Counted from the first letter of the stretch, positions 21,596 to 34,528 are shown. The stretch is DNA of 64,000 bases from Dendrobium chrysotoxum (GCA_019925795.1 CM034314.1:32915774-32979773), one strand, 5' to 3'. Notes: generated from the letters alone by a model not told the origin. Program-made: numbers and translations.

Positions 21596-23332
21596 TGAAA
21601 GTTCTTGAGGGCTGTTGAACATTAAAGAATAAGCCTGAAGCTAACCAAGATCGGAGGGGGGGGGGGGGGGGGGGGTGGTGAACTAGTTCACTAAAAACTT
21701 TTTTAAACAAAAAGAAAAATCCCCATTTTTAAAGCTTTTTTAACATCTAAAAATTTATAGTTTTATCTCTCAATGCGGAAGTAAAGTAATTTCATAATAA
21801 CAGAAAATCATAGATTTTCAACCACACAATTATCACAAAAATAAATGCAAAAAATAAAGTGCAAAAAAATAAAACCAAGAACAAACATACAAGAGATTTT
21901 TAGTGGTTCGGTCAACCTGACCTACGTCCACTCCCCGAAGTCACCCACTCCAGGTATTACACTAAACCATTAGTGAATCTCCTTTAGCCCCCACAACTAG
22001 GCGAAGAAGCCCTTACAAAATCTCTTCCACTAACCCGGTGCGGCAGAGGACCGTAATCCTTTTAATCCCTCTAGGAGATGGTAGAGGACCACAAATACTT
22101 TCACAAGAAGAGAACCTTGAATCGCTTTCCCTAACCTCGATGTGATAGAGTAGCTAGGTCCTTTGACACCAAAGAGATCTCCTTCTTCCCAAAACTTCCC
22201 TTAAGACAAACCTTGACTATGATGATACGAAGGTTCAAGCTTACTGGAGCAACCGTGTGAAACCCCCTCCAGACTCCCTTTTAACCCACAAGGATCTTCT
22301 CCCTCTCAAATCCACCCTTTCCTCTCTCCCTTTCAAGGCTTTCTCTTCATATTTTCTATAGAAGAAATGAGACTCAATGCATACCAAAGACACTTACTAC
22401 GTCTTTTGAGAAATCATAAATAAAGGGCTTTAAAAAACCCTAAAAATTCAATTCTGGCTGCGAAGATCGTAGGATCATCCAGTATGATGTGCAGAATTTG
22501 AAAAACCATAGAAACTCAATTCCAGTGGTAAAGATCATCCAGTATGATATGTAAAAATTGACCTGATAATCCTGAATGATCACTAGATAGTCCAGTATGA
22601 TCAGTTCAAATTTGTACTGATCATCTCATACAATATTGGAGATCATCTTGGACGATTAGATGAATAATTATAATTTCATCTTGTATAATTGGGGGTCATC
22701 CCATATATCCTCTCGGTCATCTAGTATGATCATCATTAATCATCCTAGATAATTGGATTGAATAAATTAATAATAATTTGTCCCCTAATCATAGGATTAA
22801 TTTAGATATGATTGATATAGATCATCCAATATGATGTATGTCATCTTGGATGATTAGAACAAAATTTCAATATTAAAATCTTACCTAAATTATAATTGGT
22901 GGCTATTTTTTATGATAATAATTGATCATCCTGTATGATATATATCGTATAGTAGGATTAGTTAGATGAGATGATCGTACAGTATGATATAAATTATATT
23001 GTATAATTAGTTCAAAATTTGAACTTCTGGTTTTGACTCAATCTCACTCCCCCTGAGTGTGTGTTTGCATAGTCTCCATGCTAGCATACACCCTTACAGG
23101 ATTTGACTCAAGAAATAAAAAAATACATCAATGAATATTACAAAAATCTTTACAGCATAACCTATTCTTCCCAATCTTGAGCCTTGAATCTTCGTTGGAT
23201 GGTGCATGTTGTTCCTGAAATGTTAGTACACACACAAACAAATATATATTGCAAATATATGTAGACATAAGGATGTGAGTCATAGTGTTTGTTATCATCT
23301 AAAACATAAACTCGTGAGCTTGAGTTGCAACA
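21596..23332 (-). mobile_element. solo Sirevirus LTR in L1-1
   Basis: 1737 bp, TGAAAG ... GTTGCAACA, flanked by TGTCT (21591-21595) and TGACT (23333-23337), one mismatch. L1 sequence is continuous on both sides. It belongs to a more diverged LTR subfamily: palindromes are present (for example ATCATCCAATATGAT near 22813) but pairs are spaced 4-7 bp apart rather than a constant 6. A run of 20 G at 21656-21675 stands where other LTRs have 5-7 G. Confidence 0.88.
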
Positions 23333-23337
23333 TGACT

Positions 23338-25218
23338 CAATAAATTTCAAAGAGCTAGTGGTTTAATTTTTAACCTCTTAAGAGTTTCTTTATTACAGCA
23401 AAGTCTATTTCCCATCAAAGTATTAGTACTATTCAAAACAAGTTTTTTTTCAAGATACTACTTCTCTTAATGTTTGATTATACTTTGATAAATTGGCGTA
23501 TGCTCAATTTTATATTAAGTATAGTTTCATCACTAATATTTTGCAAGCTTGGTTTGTTCCTTCTCAAGGTCATATTCATACTGTATTACTTGTTATTATT
23601 TGTTGGTTTCTTTGGAGGAGACAGAATGAGTCTAAGCATAAGGATGTTAGTATGAATACTTTAAATATAATCTCTAAATTCAAGGATAAAGTGGTGTAGT
23701 TGTTTGTGGCTAATTTGATTAAGGTGAATTGTTTCAAAGGCTTTTATCGTACTACTGTTGATTTTTGTATTTTGTTTCATTCTTCCTCCCTTGTTTTCAA
23801 AGATTGAATTTTGAGATGGCTTAAACCTATTCAAGGCTACTTTAAACTTAACATGGATGGATCTTTTAACAATTCTAATGTTTGTTGCGAGGGTCTTATT
23901 CATGATTCTAATGGCCATGTGCTTTTTATTTTTGCAGGTCCTAGTTCTTTCACCACTGTTATTATGGTTGAGATTCAAGCTCTTCAGTATGGCCTGTAAA
24001 TATGTATTTCTTTAGATATTAATAAAGTTTGGATTGAAGTTGATGTTACCATTCTTATTCATTATATTGAAGGTAATATGAATTGCAATCCATCTAAATT
24101 CTATCTGATCTATGAAATTAAGAATAAGATCTCCCATATTTCCTTCTCAATTTCTTATATTATCCTCAGTCTTTTGGGTCTATTTCATTTTGGTTTAGTA
24201 GGTTGGGTTTTTTCTTGTATCTTCTTATCTTCATTTTGTTTGTTTTTGCTATTTATATTTTTGTCATGTTGGTTTTTCTGGGGGCTTGGAGGCAAGCAAT
24301 GGTTTTTTGTTACTACTGCCTTATTATTATACTGGCTGTGTTGTGCTGTTAGATTGGTTCTCAATTATTAAGCAGGTTTTTTTGTATTCTTCTATTATCC
24401 ATTAGGTATGTGCTTCTCTGCTATTTGCCAGCTTGGTTGGACTTGCCTGGAGTATTTATTAGGGTATGTGGTGGTTGAAGTGGGGTCGGTTAGTTCTATC
24501 TTCTTTTATGTATGGTCTCTGCTATTTTTTATTTCTTTTACATTCCTTTCCTACCCGATGGGGGTGTTGCCTATTTATGGGAAACTCTCACTATGGTTTT
24601 CTCTAACTGCTTTTCTTCTATATTTTTTATTCTGGGATCTCTATCTCTTTTTATGTGGATCATTTAAGGCGTCTTCATTGTTTCTATGAACCTAAATTAT
24701 TGGATCATAACTTCTAAAGTTTATTTCTTTATGCCAGCTGCTTGTTTTTCTTTTGGGGCATTTTGGTCTACTTGGAGGAAATAAGCTGCTAACATGGATG
24801 CTCCCATTCTTATTTTTGGGCATTTCTTACCAAGTAACTACATTAATTTTTATGATGACTGCTATTATACTATTTTAACTTTAATCTTTCAGTTGCTTTG
24901 CAGTTCCTTATTGTAGGTTCTTAGAGCCTCTCTTTTTTTTGTGTAGGGCAATTTTTTTGGTGGAATAATGGAGCTGAATAGGTATATCTAGATCTTCTGA
25001 ATCTTTCATTTTTTGGGTACTGACTTCTGGCCGACCTAACATGTTATTAGGCATCTTTGTACTTGTGCTTAGTGGGGACCACTGACTCATATGTATTTTT
25101 TTGGCTTTTTTTGTAGCTCGTTCGAGCTGTAAAGAGAAGGAGGTCCCCTTAAGAACCTTATACATTTTTTGGGTTACTAATACACAAACATGTTGGTGGG
25201 TTTTAACAAAAAAAATAA
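23338..25218 (+). pseudogene. L1-1 LINE, third segment: RNase H and 3' end
   Basis: Continues the L1 after the solo LTR with LTS-type palm-thumb residues (near 23366-23390), then a linker (CWFLWRRQNESKHK, about 23600), then an RNase H domain: FKLNMDGSF with the catalytic Asp (about 23850), IMVEIQAL (Glu, about 23965) and IEVDV (Asp, about 24030). The RNase H keeps its acidic residues although frames are broken. From about 24150 a T-rich 3' region follows that matches L1-2, ending in an A-rich tail near 25205-25218. Confidence 0.8.
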
Positions 25219-25703
25219 TGAAATAAAATAGGATTTTTATTAATTCACTAAAAATCTAATTTAATACATAAAAATACAAATTAAAATAAATTCAACTCTA
25301 AATTAGTAACTCTTTAAAAAAATAAAAGTCCTATCATAAAAAATCCAAAATAAAAGATATTTAAATATTAAAGAAAAATAAATAAATAAATAAATAAAAT
25401 ATTTAAAAATATAAATAAGTATGAAAATGACTTTAAACCCTTACAATCATCTTTTGAGGAAACCCCTGACCTCTGGTATTGATTTCAAGTTGATTGATGT
25501 TGATTAGGTACACAAATTAAAATAACCCTTAATTAGGCTGATTTAGTAAAACAAAAAACTAGCTAAATAAAAATCAGAAAAATACAAACAAAATTAAGTT
25601 AAACTCTAAATAAAATTCAAAAACTATTAAAATTAATAAATCCCTAAAATTATAAATAAAAAGTTACACTTTAGTAATGATACCTAATAAAGAATAAAAG
25701 AAT
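25219..25703. other. A-rich intergenic stretch
   Basis: Very AT-rich, with (AAAT)n at about 25378-25402. I see no coding signal. It is continuous with 28878-29365 across the RTE insertion. Confidence 0.6.
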
Positions 25704-25722
25704 AAATAAAGTAATTGAACAA
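25704..25722. repeat. RTE LINE target duplication, left copy
   Basis: A 19-bp sequence beginning AAATAAAGTAATTG, repeated exactly at 28859-28877; the last two A may belong to the element tail. Confidence 0.9.
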
Positions 25723-25953
25723 CAATAACAACAACAACAACAACATCAAGCCTTTATCGCACTACGTGGGGTCGACTACATGAATCCTTTTTCTTCATTG
25801 CGTCCTGTTAAAAGTCAAATTCTCATTTAAATCTAATAAAGAAAGATCATTTCTATAATTTTCTAACCAAGTCTTTTTAGGTCTACCTCTACCTTTCTTA
25901 ACATAAGTCAAATCTAAGACCTCTACTTTCCTAGCAGGGACATCAGGAGGCCG

Positions 25954-26178
25954 TCATTTTATGTGACCAAACCATCTAAGGTGACTCTCTCTAATCTTAT
26001 CTTCCACTGGAGCTACTCCAACCTTTACACAAATATGCTCATTTCGTATCCTATCTCTAAGGGTAAAGCCACTCATCCACCTGAGATTCCTCATCTCTGC
26101 AACACTTAACTTAGAATTATGCTTCTCTTTTAATGGCCAACATTTGGCACCATAAAGCATTGTAGGTCTCACCACCAT
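25954..26178 (-). pseudogene. RTE LINE C-terminal region
   Basis: 74 open codons: MLYGAKCWPLK, AEMRNLRWMSGFTLRDRIRN and HLRWFGHI, the usual C-terminal segment of plant RTE proteins. It continues at both ends in other frames. Confidence 0.88.
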
Positions 26179-26399
26179 CTTTTAGAATTTTCACTTAGGT
26201 TTGAGGGGTACTTTTTTATCACACAATAAGCCCGATGCATTCCTCCACTTCAACCATCCAACTTCGATTCTGCTGATAATATCCCAATCTATTTCACCAT
26301 CACTCTAAACAATAGATCCAAGATATCTAAAATGTGTACTCTTATTAATGACTTGATCACCCAAAGTCACAATCCCCTTACTACGTCTATTATTACTAA

Positions 26400-27335
26400 A
26401 ATTACACACCATATATTCCATCTTAGATATACTCAACCGAAAACCTTTAGACTCTAAGGTTGACCTCAAAAATTCTAGTTTACCTTCAACCCCCTCTCAA
26501 GTCTTATCAACAAGAAGAATATCATCAGCAAAAAGCATACACCAAGGTACATCCTCTTGCAAATGTCTAGTGAGAACAGCCATGACTAAAGCAAAAAGAT
26601 ATGGGCTTAAGGCTGATCCTTGATGTAATCCAACCGAAATAGGGAAATACTTGGTCAAACCACCTAGTATTTGAACATAAGTAATAGCTTCTGCATACAT
26701 ATCTTTAATGATTTGAATATAAGCATTATTAACTCCTTTCTTTTTGAGAACTCTCCATAACACTTCTCTTGGAACTTTATCATATGCTTTTTCTAAATCA
26801 ATAAATATCTTATGTAAATCCTCCTTATTCTCTCTATATTTCTCCATCAAACCTCTTAATAAATGTATGGCTTCCATAGTAGACCTACCCGGCATGAATC
26901 CAAATTGATTTTGAGAAACATTAGTATTTTCCGCAACCTATGCTCCATAACTCGTTCCCATAGTTTTAAAGTATGACACATTAACTTAATTCTTCTATAA
27001 TTTGCACAATCTTGTGTATCACCTTTATTCTTAAAAATAGGGATTAACGCACTCATTCTCCACTCATCTGGCATCTTTTTAGTCTTCAAAATAGTATTAA
27101 TAAGTTTAGTAAGCCAAAAAATTCCTTCATCTCCTAAGCATTTCCACACCTCTATTGGAATATCATCAGGTCCAACAGCTTTTCCACCCTTCATTTTCTT
27201 TAAAGCTTCTCTAACTTCAATTTTACTAATACATCGATAAAAACAAAAATCTTTATTTTCATTTAGGGTGCTAAGGTCACTACAGACAATTTTATTTTCA
27301 CATTCTTCATTAAAAAGCTTAGCAAAATATATCAT
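26400..27335 (-). pseudogene. RTE LINE reverse transcriptase
   Basis: Two overlapping readings (26856-27335 and 26497-26895) cover the domain. Motifs: KKMKGGKAVGPDDIPIEVWK, ALIPIFKNKGD, FIDLEKAYDKVPREVLW, GLHQGSALSPYLFALVM and FADDILLVD, with the catalytic FADD box intact near 26520. A frameshift near 26880 divides it. The enzyme would copy the LINE RNA at the nicked target. Confidence 0.92.
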
Positions 27336-27574
27336 CCACCTTTGTTGAATATCATCTTCTAAAAAAGTACTTTTTGATCTTCATCTTTACTACACCTCAC
27401 TTGAACTAAATCCTTACTCCTCCTATCTCTTTGTTTGGTTAACTTATACATATATCTTTCTTCCTAATATAATATATAAATCACTAAAAGCTAAACTCTT
27501 TGCATCGCATATTGCTTTCTTAGATTCCTTATGTACCTCTTTATATATTTTCCAATTATCAAAATTTTTATAAT

Positions 27575-28629
27575 TCAACCAATTTTTATAACAAATCTTC
27601 TTATTTTTAATCTTTTCTTACACATTTGGATTCCACCACCTACTATTTTACTATTAGGAACTTTTCCCTTTGAAACTTCAAGCACATCTTTTGCAATATT
27701 CTTAATATCACTAGCCACTTTTTCCCACATAACATTAGCATGCTCATGCATAGAAAAAATCTCATGATCTAAAATCTTACTCTCAAAAATCTTTTTGTTA
27801 ATATTCCTTAAATGCCCCATCTAATCCTAGAATATTATTTTACTTCATTTTTTATTATCTGCCCGATTATCTTCAAGTTCAAAACTAATAAATGATGTTG
27901 GGTACATAAATTCTCACTCGGAATAACTTTACAATCTTTGCAATCAAAATGATCTAATTTTCTTATAAGGAAATAATCAATCTGAGTTATACAATATCCA
28001 TTTTTATAAGTAATGAGATGCTCATTCCTTTTCTTAAATAAGGTATTAGCAATTAAAAAATCATAAGCTAAACAAAAATCTAATATAGACTTACCACCTT
28101 CATTTTTCATTCCAAACCCATGGCCACCATGAATGCTTTTAAAATCATCTACCTCTCTACCAACTTGTCCATTTAAATCTCCTCCAACAAGAACACTTTC
28201 TTCAAGAGGTATTTTTTGTATTAATTCTTCTAAGCCATTCCAAAATTTTAATTTTGAATCCATATCCAATCCCACTTGAGGAGCATAAGCACTTGTAATA
28301 TTAACAATCTTAGCATCAACAGTAATCTTTAAAGTTATAATTCAATCTCCAATTCTATTAATATTTATAACATTATCCTTCAAACTGTTATCTAAAATCA
28401 TGCCTACACCATTTCTAGTACAACTCCTACATGAATACCAAAGTTTAAATCCTAAACTATTAATCTCTTTAGCCTTCTCTCCAACCCATTTAGTTTCCTG
28501 AATGCACAGAATATTTATCTTCCTACGAATCATAATATCTATTAATTCCATTAATTTTTCTGTAATGGAACCTATATTCCAAGTTCCTATCCTAATTTTA
28601 GTTTCATGGACTAGCTTCTTTGCCCACAT
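27575..28629 (-). pseudogene. RTE LINE endonuclease and linker
   Basis: AP-endonuclease-like domain: IGTWNIGSI and CIQETKW (28342-28629), then GGDLNGQVG, LDFCLAYDFLIANT, TQIDYFLIR and QHHLLVLNL (27835-28275). The key residues N, E, D/N and the final H are recognisable. The linker to the reverse transcriptase (27575-27820) shows the W..VA..I...AK.VL pattern. It would cut the target DNA. Confidence 0.9.
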
Positions 28630-28858
28630 TCATCCTTGATGTGGGAACCCTTGCCTATTTAACACTGCACACAGGCAGCGGTGCAGCGGCCCTTGCACAC
28701 TTATCATTACGTCGCTTCCAGGGGACGCCCTAGCTTTAACATAATTTCTTAAAGGATTCATGTCATTATTATTCGATAAACTTTACGCTACTGTCGACTA
28801 CCTAATGCGACCCTCCACTTTTCTCATCCAGGACTTGGGACTTGGCAACGACAGTTTT

Positions 28859-28877
28859 AAATAAAGTAATTGAACAA
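28859..28877. repeat. RTE LINE target duplication, right copy
   Basis: Identical to 25704-25722. Confidence 0.9.
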
Positions 28878-29365
28878 AGTAAAAAAATAATTTAAAAAAA
28901 AATAAAAATATAAAAGCAAATTGAAATCAATAAAAATAATAAAATAAAAATAAATCAAGTATTTTTAAATTAAAAAAAAGAAATAGAATAATAAAAAATT
29001 CAAATTGAATTCAAATAAATCAAAATTAAATAAATAAAATAAAAATGGAAAGAATTAATCAAAAATAATTCAAAATTTTCAAAACAAATTAAATAAAATA
29101 ACTTTAATAATTAAAAATTTTAATTAATTGTTAAATATAAATTCAAATAAGATATAAAAATTTAAAATAAACTAAATTAAGTAAAAGTTAGGTAACATTA
29201 AGTAAGAATAAATTGATTAAAAATAAATGAACTTAATAAATAAATGAAATTCAATTCAAACTAATTAAAAAAATTAAATTAAATGAATTAAATAAATGGA
29301 TTAAATTTAAATAAAAAACACTTAAATAAACATCAAAATTATATGCATTTTCTTTACCCTTTTTT
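28878..29365. other. A-rich intergenic stretch
   Basis: Almost pure A/T, mostly A on the plus strand, with AAATAAA and ATTAAA words. It ends in T-rich tracts at 29350-29381 that may be the tail of the next antisense element. No coding signal. Confidence 0.6.
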
Positions 29366-31290
29366 TCCTTTTTTTTTTTTTGAAGTTTCACAAATTGCAT
29401 TAAGAACTGAGAAAAAATCTATTACAAACTATAAATGAAAAAAAGCTAACTACCTCTCCTCTCCAAACTAGAAGAGAGGAAGGCTTATTGAAAAGTACAC
29501 TAAGAAAAAAGAAATGATTGGCTTGAACATGCCTAAAAATATATATAGGAACATACTATTTATATTGACTCCTTCAATTAGAGTACTCTCCCCTTCAATT
29601 ATCCGCAAATAGAAATTGCTAAAATGGAAATGAGTTCCACTACTCCACACCTTGAACCAATTGGGGTTTTTGGGACACCAAAAGTATGAAAACAACCAAA
29701 AAGGTTAATTCATATACCAAAGTTCCTTATCAATTAAAAGCTAAAAAATTTGAAGACTCCTAAAACCTATTACCCAAATATCATAATTTAAACAAAATAC
29801 CTTCAAAAATCTATCAATTCCCTGAGGCCCTTTTGCCACCTCTTCCATCAAACGTCCCACCCTTTTACTACTAACAATCATAGCCATTAGTTTAATTCAA
29901 GGGTTAGTGATCCCTCCCGCCACTTTACCACTTATCCATGGTAAAACATCAATAGGCCCTACAAGCTTGATCTCCTTATATAGCCTTCCATTAGATCCAC
30001 CTAATCTAGCATCTAATGAACAGGATTCATTCTTATTACCTTTAAAACTAACCATGAGATTAGAAGAAGAGTGAACCAAAAGATTCCAGAGTTTTCATAA
30101 TGTTACTCCATCCCATACACTCCCCTTTACACAAGTTTCCATCATCTGATTACCCTCAATACATTATAGTAATTCAGCCATCGCCTTAGCTGACACTACC
30201 AAGAGTTGGCCCTTTGCTAAGGTTTTATCCCCCTTTAAACTAGACATGAAATCTCTAGGAAGGCTCAGAATGTTCTTCTACTACTTTCTAGAAAATCTCA
30301 TCCCTTCAGATCACATGACAATCAACATCAGATTCCTTAACTTAAGCAATATTAACATAAGGTAGTACAATATTAACATAAGATGGTACAACCAACAAAA
30401 TAACATCCAACACAAGAGAATGCTCTGTCCTCATCTAATGCAAAATCTCTTGAGCCACTGATTGATTACACTTAGTCTTCCCAGCATCAAAGGTCCCAAC
30501 TCCGTGGCCCTTCACTGATATTTGATCCCACCTTGAATTAACCACAATTCTTTAGGAAGCCAAACATTTTTCTCCTGACAAAGTCAAGTTAAAAGAAGTC
30601 CTAAAATTGATATCACATGGCTTTGATCATCGAAGGATAAAGTACCATCAACATTAAGATATATATAATTAATCTTCTGATGAAAATCCACACTAGACAC
30701 CCTACCAGCACATCCAATGAGAAAACAAAAATTACCTATAAATTTCTTCCCTTTATGAGAGCTAGGAATCCCCTTAACTATTTTAGGACTCCAAACAACA
30801 TAATATGCAGCTGCAACATCTTCATCCCCACCAATCTTCCCCACCAAAGTCGACACCACAACATCTCTATTCAATCCAACCCAAAAATGAGAATTTAGTA
30901 AAACACCTTGAGGGTAAATTTTAGGTACCATTAAAACAAGATAGAAATAAAATGGAATTTTCATACATTTTTGTTATCCAGATTCCAACAAACCCATTGA
31001 ATTATCCAAATCCTGATTGCAAGATTCAAACTTAACATGAAAATAAAATGCAAACTTTTCAAAAATAGTAGAAGGAGGATCATTGAATAGGCCTGCCAAA
31101 TCAGATCTCCTACCTCAACTAGAAGAAGAGGATGCTTCTTTAAATAATACATTGATGATCAAATGAATCTTCTAATGAGATACTCCAGAGAGATGAACTC
31201 CAGGGTGACCTATATCCCCTTTCAGAAGCATGATAAGGACTTAGCTCCACTAAGAAAATGAACCCAGTGCTCTCAACAAACTTGACAAGT
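29366..31290 (-). pseudogene. unidentified antisense LINE-like sequence, left part
   Basis: A T run at 29366-29381 followed by GAAGTTTCACAAATTGCATT resembles, on the minus strand, the 3' end and poly(A) tail of a plant L1. Broken minus-strand readings (29468-29695, 29897-30079, 30584-30964, 30961-31152) look protein-like, for example GGDEDVAAAYYVVWSP and WISGKVAGGI, but I do not recognise a family. The sequence seems to continue at 38449-38767 after the CACTA element. It could be an L1 ORF1 region, a different retroelement, or a decayed retrocopy. Confidence 0.35.
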
Positions 31291-31740
31291 CACTATAGGA
31301 AAAGCAGCCATTATTGACGGACAAAATCCATCGGTAAAGTGAAAAATGTGCAGGAAAAAATAGGTTTCTGATAGATTTTCGGTGGAAACTACTCCGATGG
31401 TAAAATGCACGTCGGAAAAATATTTTTGTCATATTTTCTAGGCCAGAAATATTTTTGGCGGTCTTTCCGGCGGGCAACCGGAAGATATGTTTGACAATCC
31501 GATGACTTTTCTGTCATCGTGTTCTGGCAAATACTCCATCGAAATTACCGACGGAAAGTTTTCGCCAGAATTACCAGCTGATATTCCGTTGCAACAAAAT
31601 TGATGCCGATTTGTACCGTCAGAAATCACCGCGAAATACCCGTCAAAAGTTCCGTTGCATATTCCACCGAAAATGTCATCATATCGTATTTCTTGCACAT
31701 ATTCTGACGGATAATCCGTCGGAAACCTGTAGCAGAAATA
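31291..31740. repeat. CACTA subterminal repeat region, left
   Basis: Many short inverted and direct copies of the ACCGACGGAAA / TCCGTCGG motif (for example about 31548 and 31708), the presumed TNPA-binding sites. Positions 31741-32029 up to the TNPA-like gene show nothing recognisable. Confidence 0.8.
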
Positions 31741-32029
31741 AAAAAAAACCTTCCTCACTTTGAAAAGTGATTTCCATATTTATACCTGCATACAAAAAAT
31801 ATAAAACAAGATATATTTATAATTCCAATTCTGATTTATAAAATTAGTAGTTACGCATAAACCAGATGAGCATCATCCAGATAATGAATAATTAAACATG
31901 TACATAATAAACATATATAAGAGGAGTGTCATTAACAAATATCTATACATGTTCAAACAGTAAATAGATAAACATGTCCAAAAACATATAAATATAGATG
32001 TCCACATCAGTAAAATAGATAAATAACAT

Positions 32030-33678
32030 CTACTCTGATTCAGTTTCATCCTCAGGTGATGTTGTACTCCTACCACTACTCATCTACTCCCTCATCCTTT
32101 TCATTTCTTCTAATATTTGAGCTTGCTGCTGCTGTATCTACATCTGCTGCTACTGCATTTGCATCTGCCAATCAGCTTGGGCTTTCCGTACCTATTCTAG
32201 CTCGGCCGTAAGGGCAGCTATCTGTTGGGTATATAAAGACTCCTGTGTACTAGATAAAAAATTGCAGCCACTAGGTGTCTGCCCTTCTTATACATAGGCC
32301 TGCGAGCCTAACCCGTATACCCTGCCATTCTACATTCCTCCTACTACTTGCGACCAAGTGAAGTAGTTAGATTAGTCTATTGATCCAACAGAAGAACCTT
32401 CACCTGCTGCAGCCTGACTCTCTTGAAGCTCTGTATACTCCTCCTATGAAAGTTAACAAAAAGTTATGCAATTTATACATAATATTACCAAAATTAAACT
32501 TATATACTTACATAGGCTTTCCTAGCATGCTCTTCAACCCATTGTTGGTACTCCTGCCGCTTATTGGTATGACTATGCAATTCAACAGGAGTCGGTTCTC
32601 TACCCAGCACCTGTTTCTGTAATAGACATATATTAGTATTCTAATTAAAGTAAATTATTAAAACATTTTAAAATTTCTTACCAAACATCTTCTGTGCTCA
32701 TTATGAGAAACAAAACCTCCTGTATGAAGGAAACTACCCAAGCCCCCAATATCAGAAGCTCTGTTCTGTCTATTTTGATCTCTCCTTCTAGTATAATCTA
32801 GGCTACCCTAAGCACTGCTCAACTTTGCCCATACACCCTCACCAATCTAGAGTGGTTGTTGGCCTGACTTTCTAATGTCAGTAAATATGTCTTGCATACG
32901 AGTCGAGCCATGCTTCTCAAAGTTCTTTCTAATTTTATCATTATGTTGTGGCAACCAATAAAAATCTTTCTACTTTTAAATACATACAATAAAGAATAAA
33001 TAATTTTTTTAGCTTTTATAAATTAGATATAATATAAAAACAATTTATATAATAATATACATCAAACTCTCTAAACCATATGTCCCGTACTTCTTTCGGG
33101 ACTTTCATCCAAGAAATATAAGGAGCATCGTATCTGCTCCGTATTATGTCCCGTATCTTATGCGTAGGCTCTTTTGACAGATGAAACCTGAAAGTAATAT
33201 GTTAGTTGTCAAAAAAACTAATTCAATTCTATTTACATGACTGAAATAAAATTAGTACTTATGTGTCACCGTCAGGTTCAATCAACATGCGACCCTCTGT
33301 CACCTGCTCTGCAATAGCTAGGTAGGAAGGTCCGCCTGTAGCGGGCTGAGGTGGTGCAGTAGCTGGCTGATGTGGTGGTGGGACATATGGCGGATATGGA
33401 TATGGAGAATGGGCACCATGATAAGATAGGGGTGGGTAATAAGGGTAGAAAGGAGTAGTCTGTGTAAGGTCTGGTGAAGGTAAGTGTGGGTCTGGTGAGT
33501 AGAACTATGGGCTACTGGCTACAGGAGTAGGTATAGGCGGGCTAGGCTGACTCTGAGTAGCAGGCTGAGATGAAGAGCTACCCTCAGTATATACAGAACT
33601 TCTAACATCAACCTTCTTACTGCACCTACCAACTATATTCTTTATCAATCCTCTCTGACGGTCATCACCTGAAGCCAT
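32030..33678 (-). pseudogene. TNPA-like gene of the CACTA element (Transposase_24-like)
   Basis: Starts ATG at 33678 (MASGDDRQRGLI) and ends at 32030 (SPEDETESE then stop). A proline-rich segment (about 33290-33600) precedes a conserved region: EPDGDT at 33270, RDIIRSRYDAPYISW at about 33130, an EGVWAKL-like stretch at about 32830, SEHRRC-like at about 32700, LGREPTPVELHSHT at about 32600 and a glutamine-rich end at about 32110-32200. Several AT-rich interruptions (about 32460-32510, 32630-32680, 32975-33060, 33195-33255) look like introns. Such proteins bind the subterminal repeats. Exon borders are not resolved and stops are present. Confidence 0.7.
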
Positions 33679-33849
33679 CTGCATAAATATTTAAAAACTA
33701 TTAGCAACAAAAATTATGACAAAAAATTAATATAAAATAGCTCAAAAATTAAATAAATGTAAGTATAAAAAATATTTAAATATAAAATAATGCAACAAAT
33801 AAGTAAATATAAGTACAAAAATTTCATTTTTAGTCAAAATTTATTTACC

Positions 33850-34491
33850 TTATGTTGATTCACTTTCATATGATGAAACTTCTGTACCACTATCAGACTC
33901 ATCATGAATGTCCTCTATGTTTAAATCCACTTCCTCTAATTGCAACTCACTCTTAGTAGTTATAATTTGATCGTCCACATCGTTAGCAACATCTTGTATG
34001 TTTGACATAAACTCTTCTTGATGTGCTGGTGGTATTGAAGTAGTCTTTTCAATAAATCCCCTGGGTTTGGTCTTCATAACTACGAGCCAATCTTATTTGC
34101 CTCATACTCTACTCGGGTAGTTAGCCAAATAGACTTGGCTTGCCTGACTAACAATGATGAATGGGTCAAACTTTGAATATTTCCTATCCCGTTTAACTTC
34201 TGTTATACCGTACAATGGATGTATTCTTATACCTCGATTCTTTACTAGATCAAACCACTCATAATTGAATAGATACACATTATTCCCAACATCAGGATAT
34301 TCCAACTGTTATATTTCTTCTAATACCCCATAATAGTTAGACTCATCACCTGTATGGGTATTCCCTCTAACACATACACTAGAATTATCTATTTTTCTAT
34401 CTTTACACCAATATTTGGTTTGGAATTTATAACCATTAACTAAAAAATTTTGATAAGGCTTTTGGTTTGAAAAATTTTCGACTTCCACCAT
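33850..34491 (-). pseudogene. TNP2 C-terminal part (DUF4216-like)
   Basis: Three consecutive readings: KYWCKDRKIDNSSVCVRGNT (34309-34491), NVYLFNYEWFDLVKNRGIR with KFDPFIIVSQASQVYLANYP (34102-34305), and an acidic tail ending SSYESEST (33850-34077). This is the usual DUF4216 end of CACTA TNP2 proteins. The central DUF4218-type region between this and the TNP2 core is absent. The tail terminates normally, so the break is internal. Confidence 0.85.
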
Positions 34492-34528
34492 CTCTCAATT
34501 CTAATGCTTTTCTCCTATAAATCTCCTT

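Larger units (their letters stand above)
25723..28858 (-). mobile_element. RTE-type LINE, essentially full length
   Basis: 3.1 kb on the minus strand, flanked by a 19-bp direct repeat. The 3' end (left) shows the CAACAACAAC-type tail and the AAGCCTTTATCGCACTACG terminal segment common to plant RTE LINEs. A single endonuclease-reverse transcriptase ORF is expected; here it is split by stops and frameshifts. The 5' part (28630-28858) is a short noncoding leader that is richer in GC. The perfect duplication suggests a moderately recent insertion despite the coding decay. Confidence 0.93.

Noticed and set aside
24908..25165. Minus-strand 85-codon reading
   Set aside because: It lies antisense in the 3' region of L1-1, next to its tail, with no family features.
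31250..31758. Two antisense open readings that look like a small gene
   Set aside because: They fall in the CACTA terminus and its subterminal repeats; the readings are by-products of the repeat motif.
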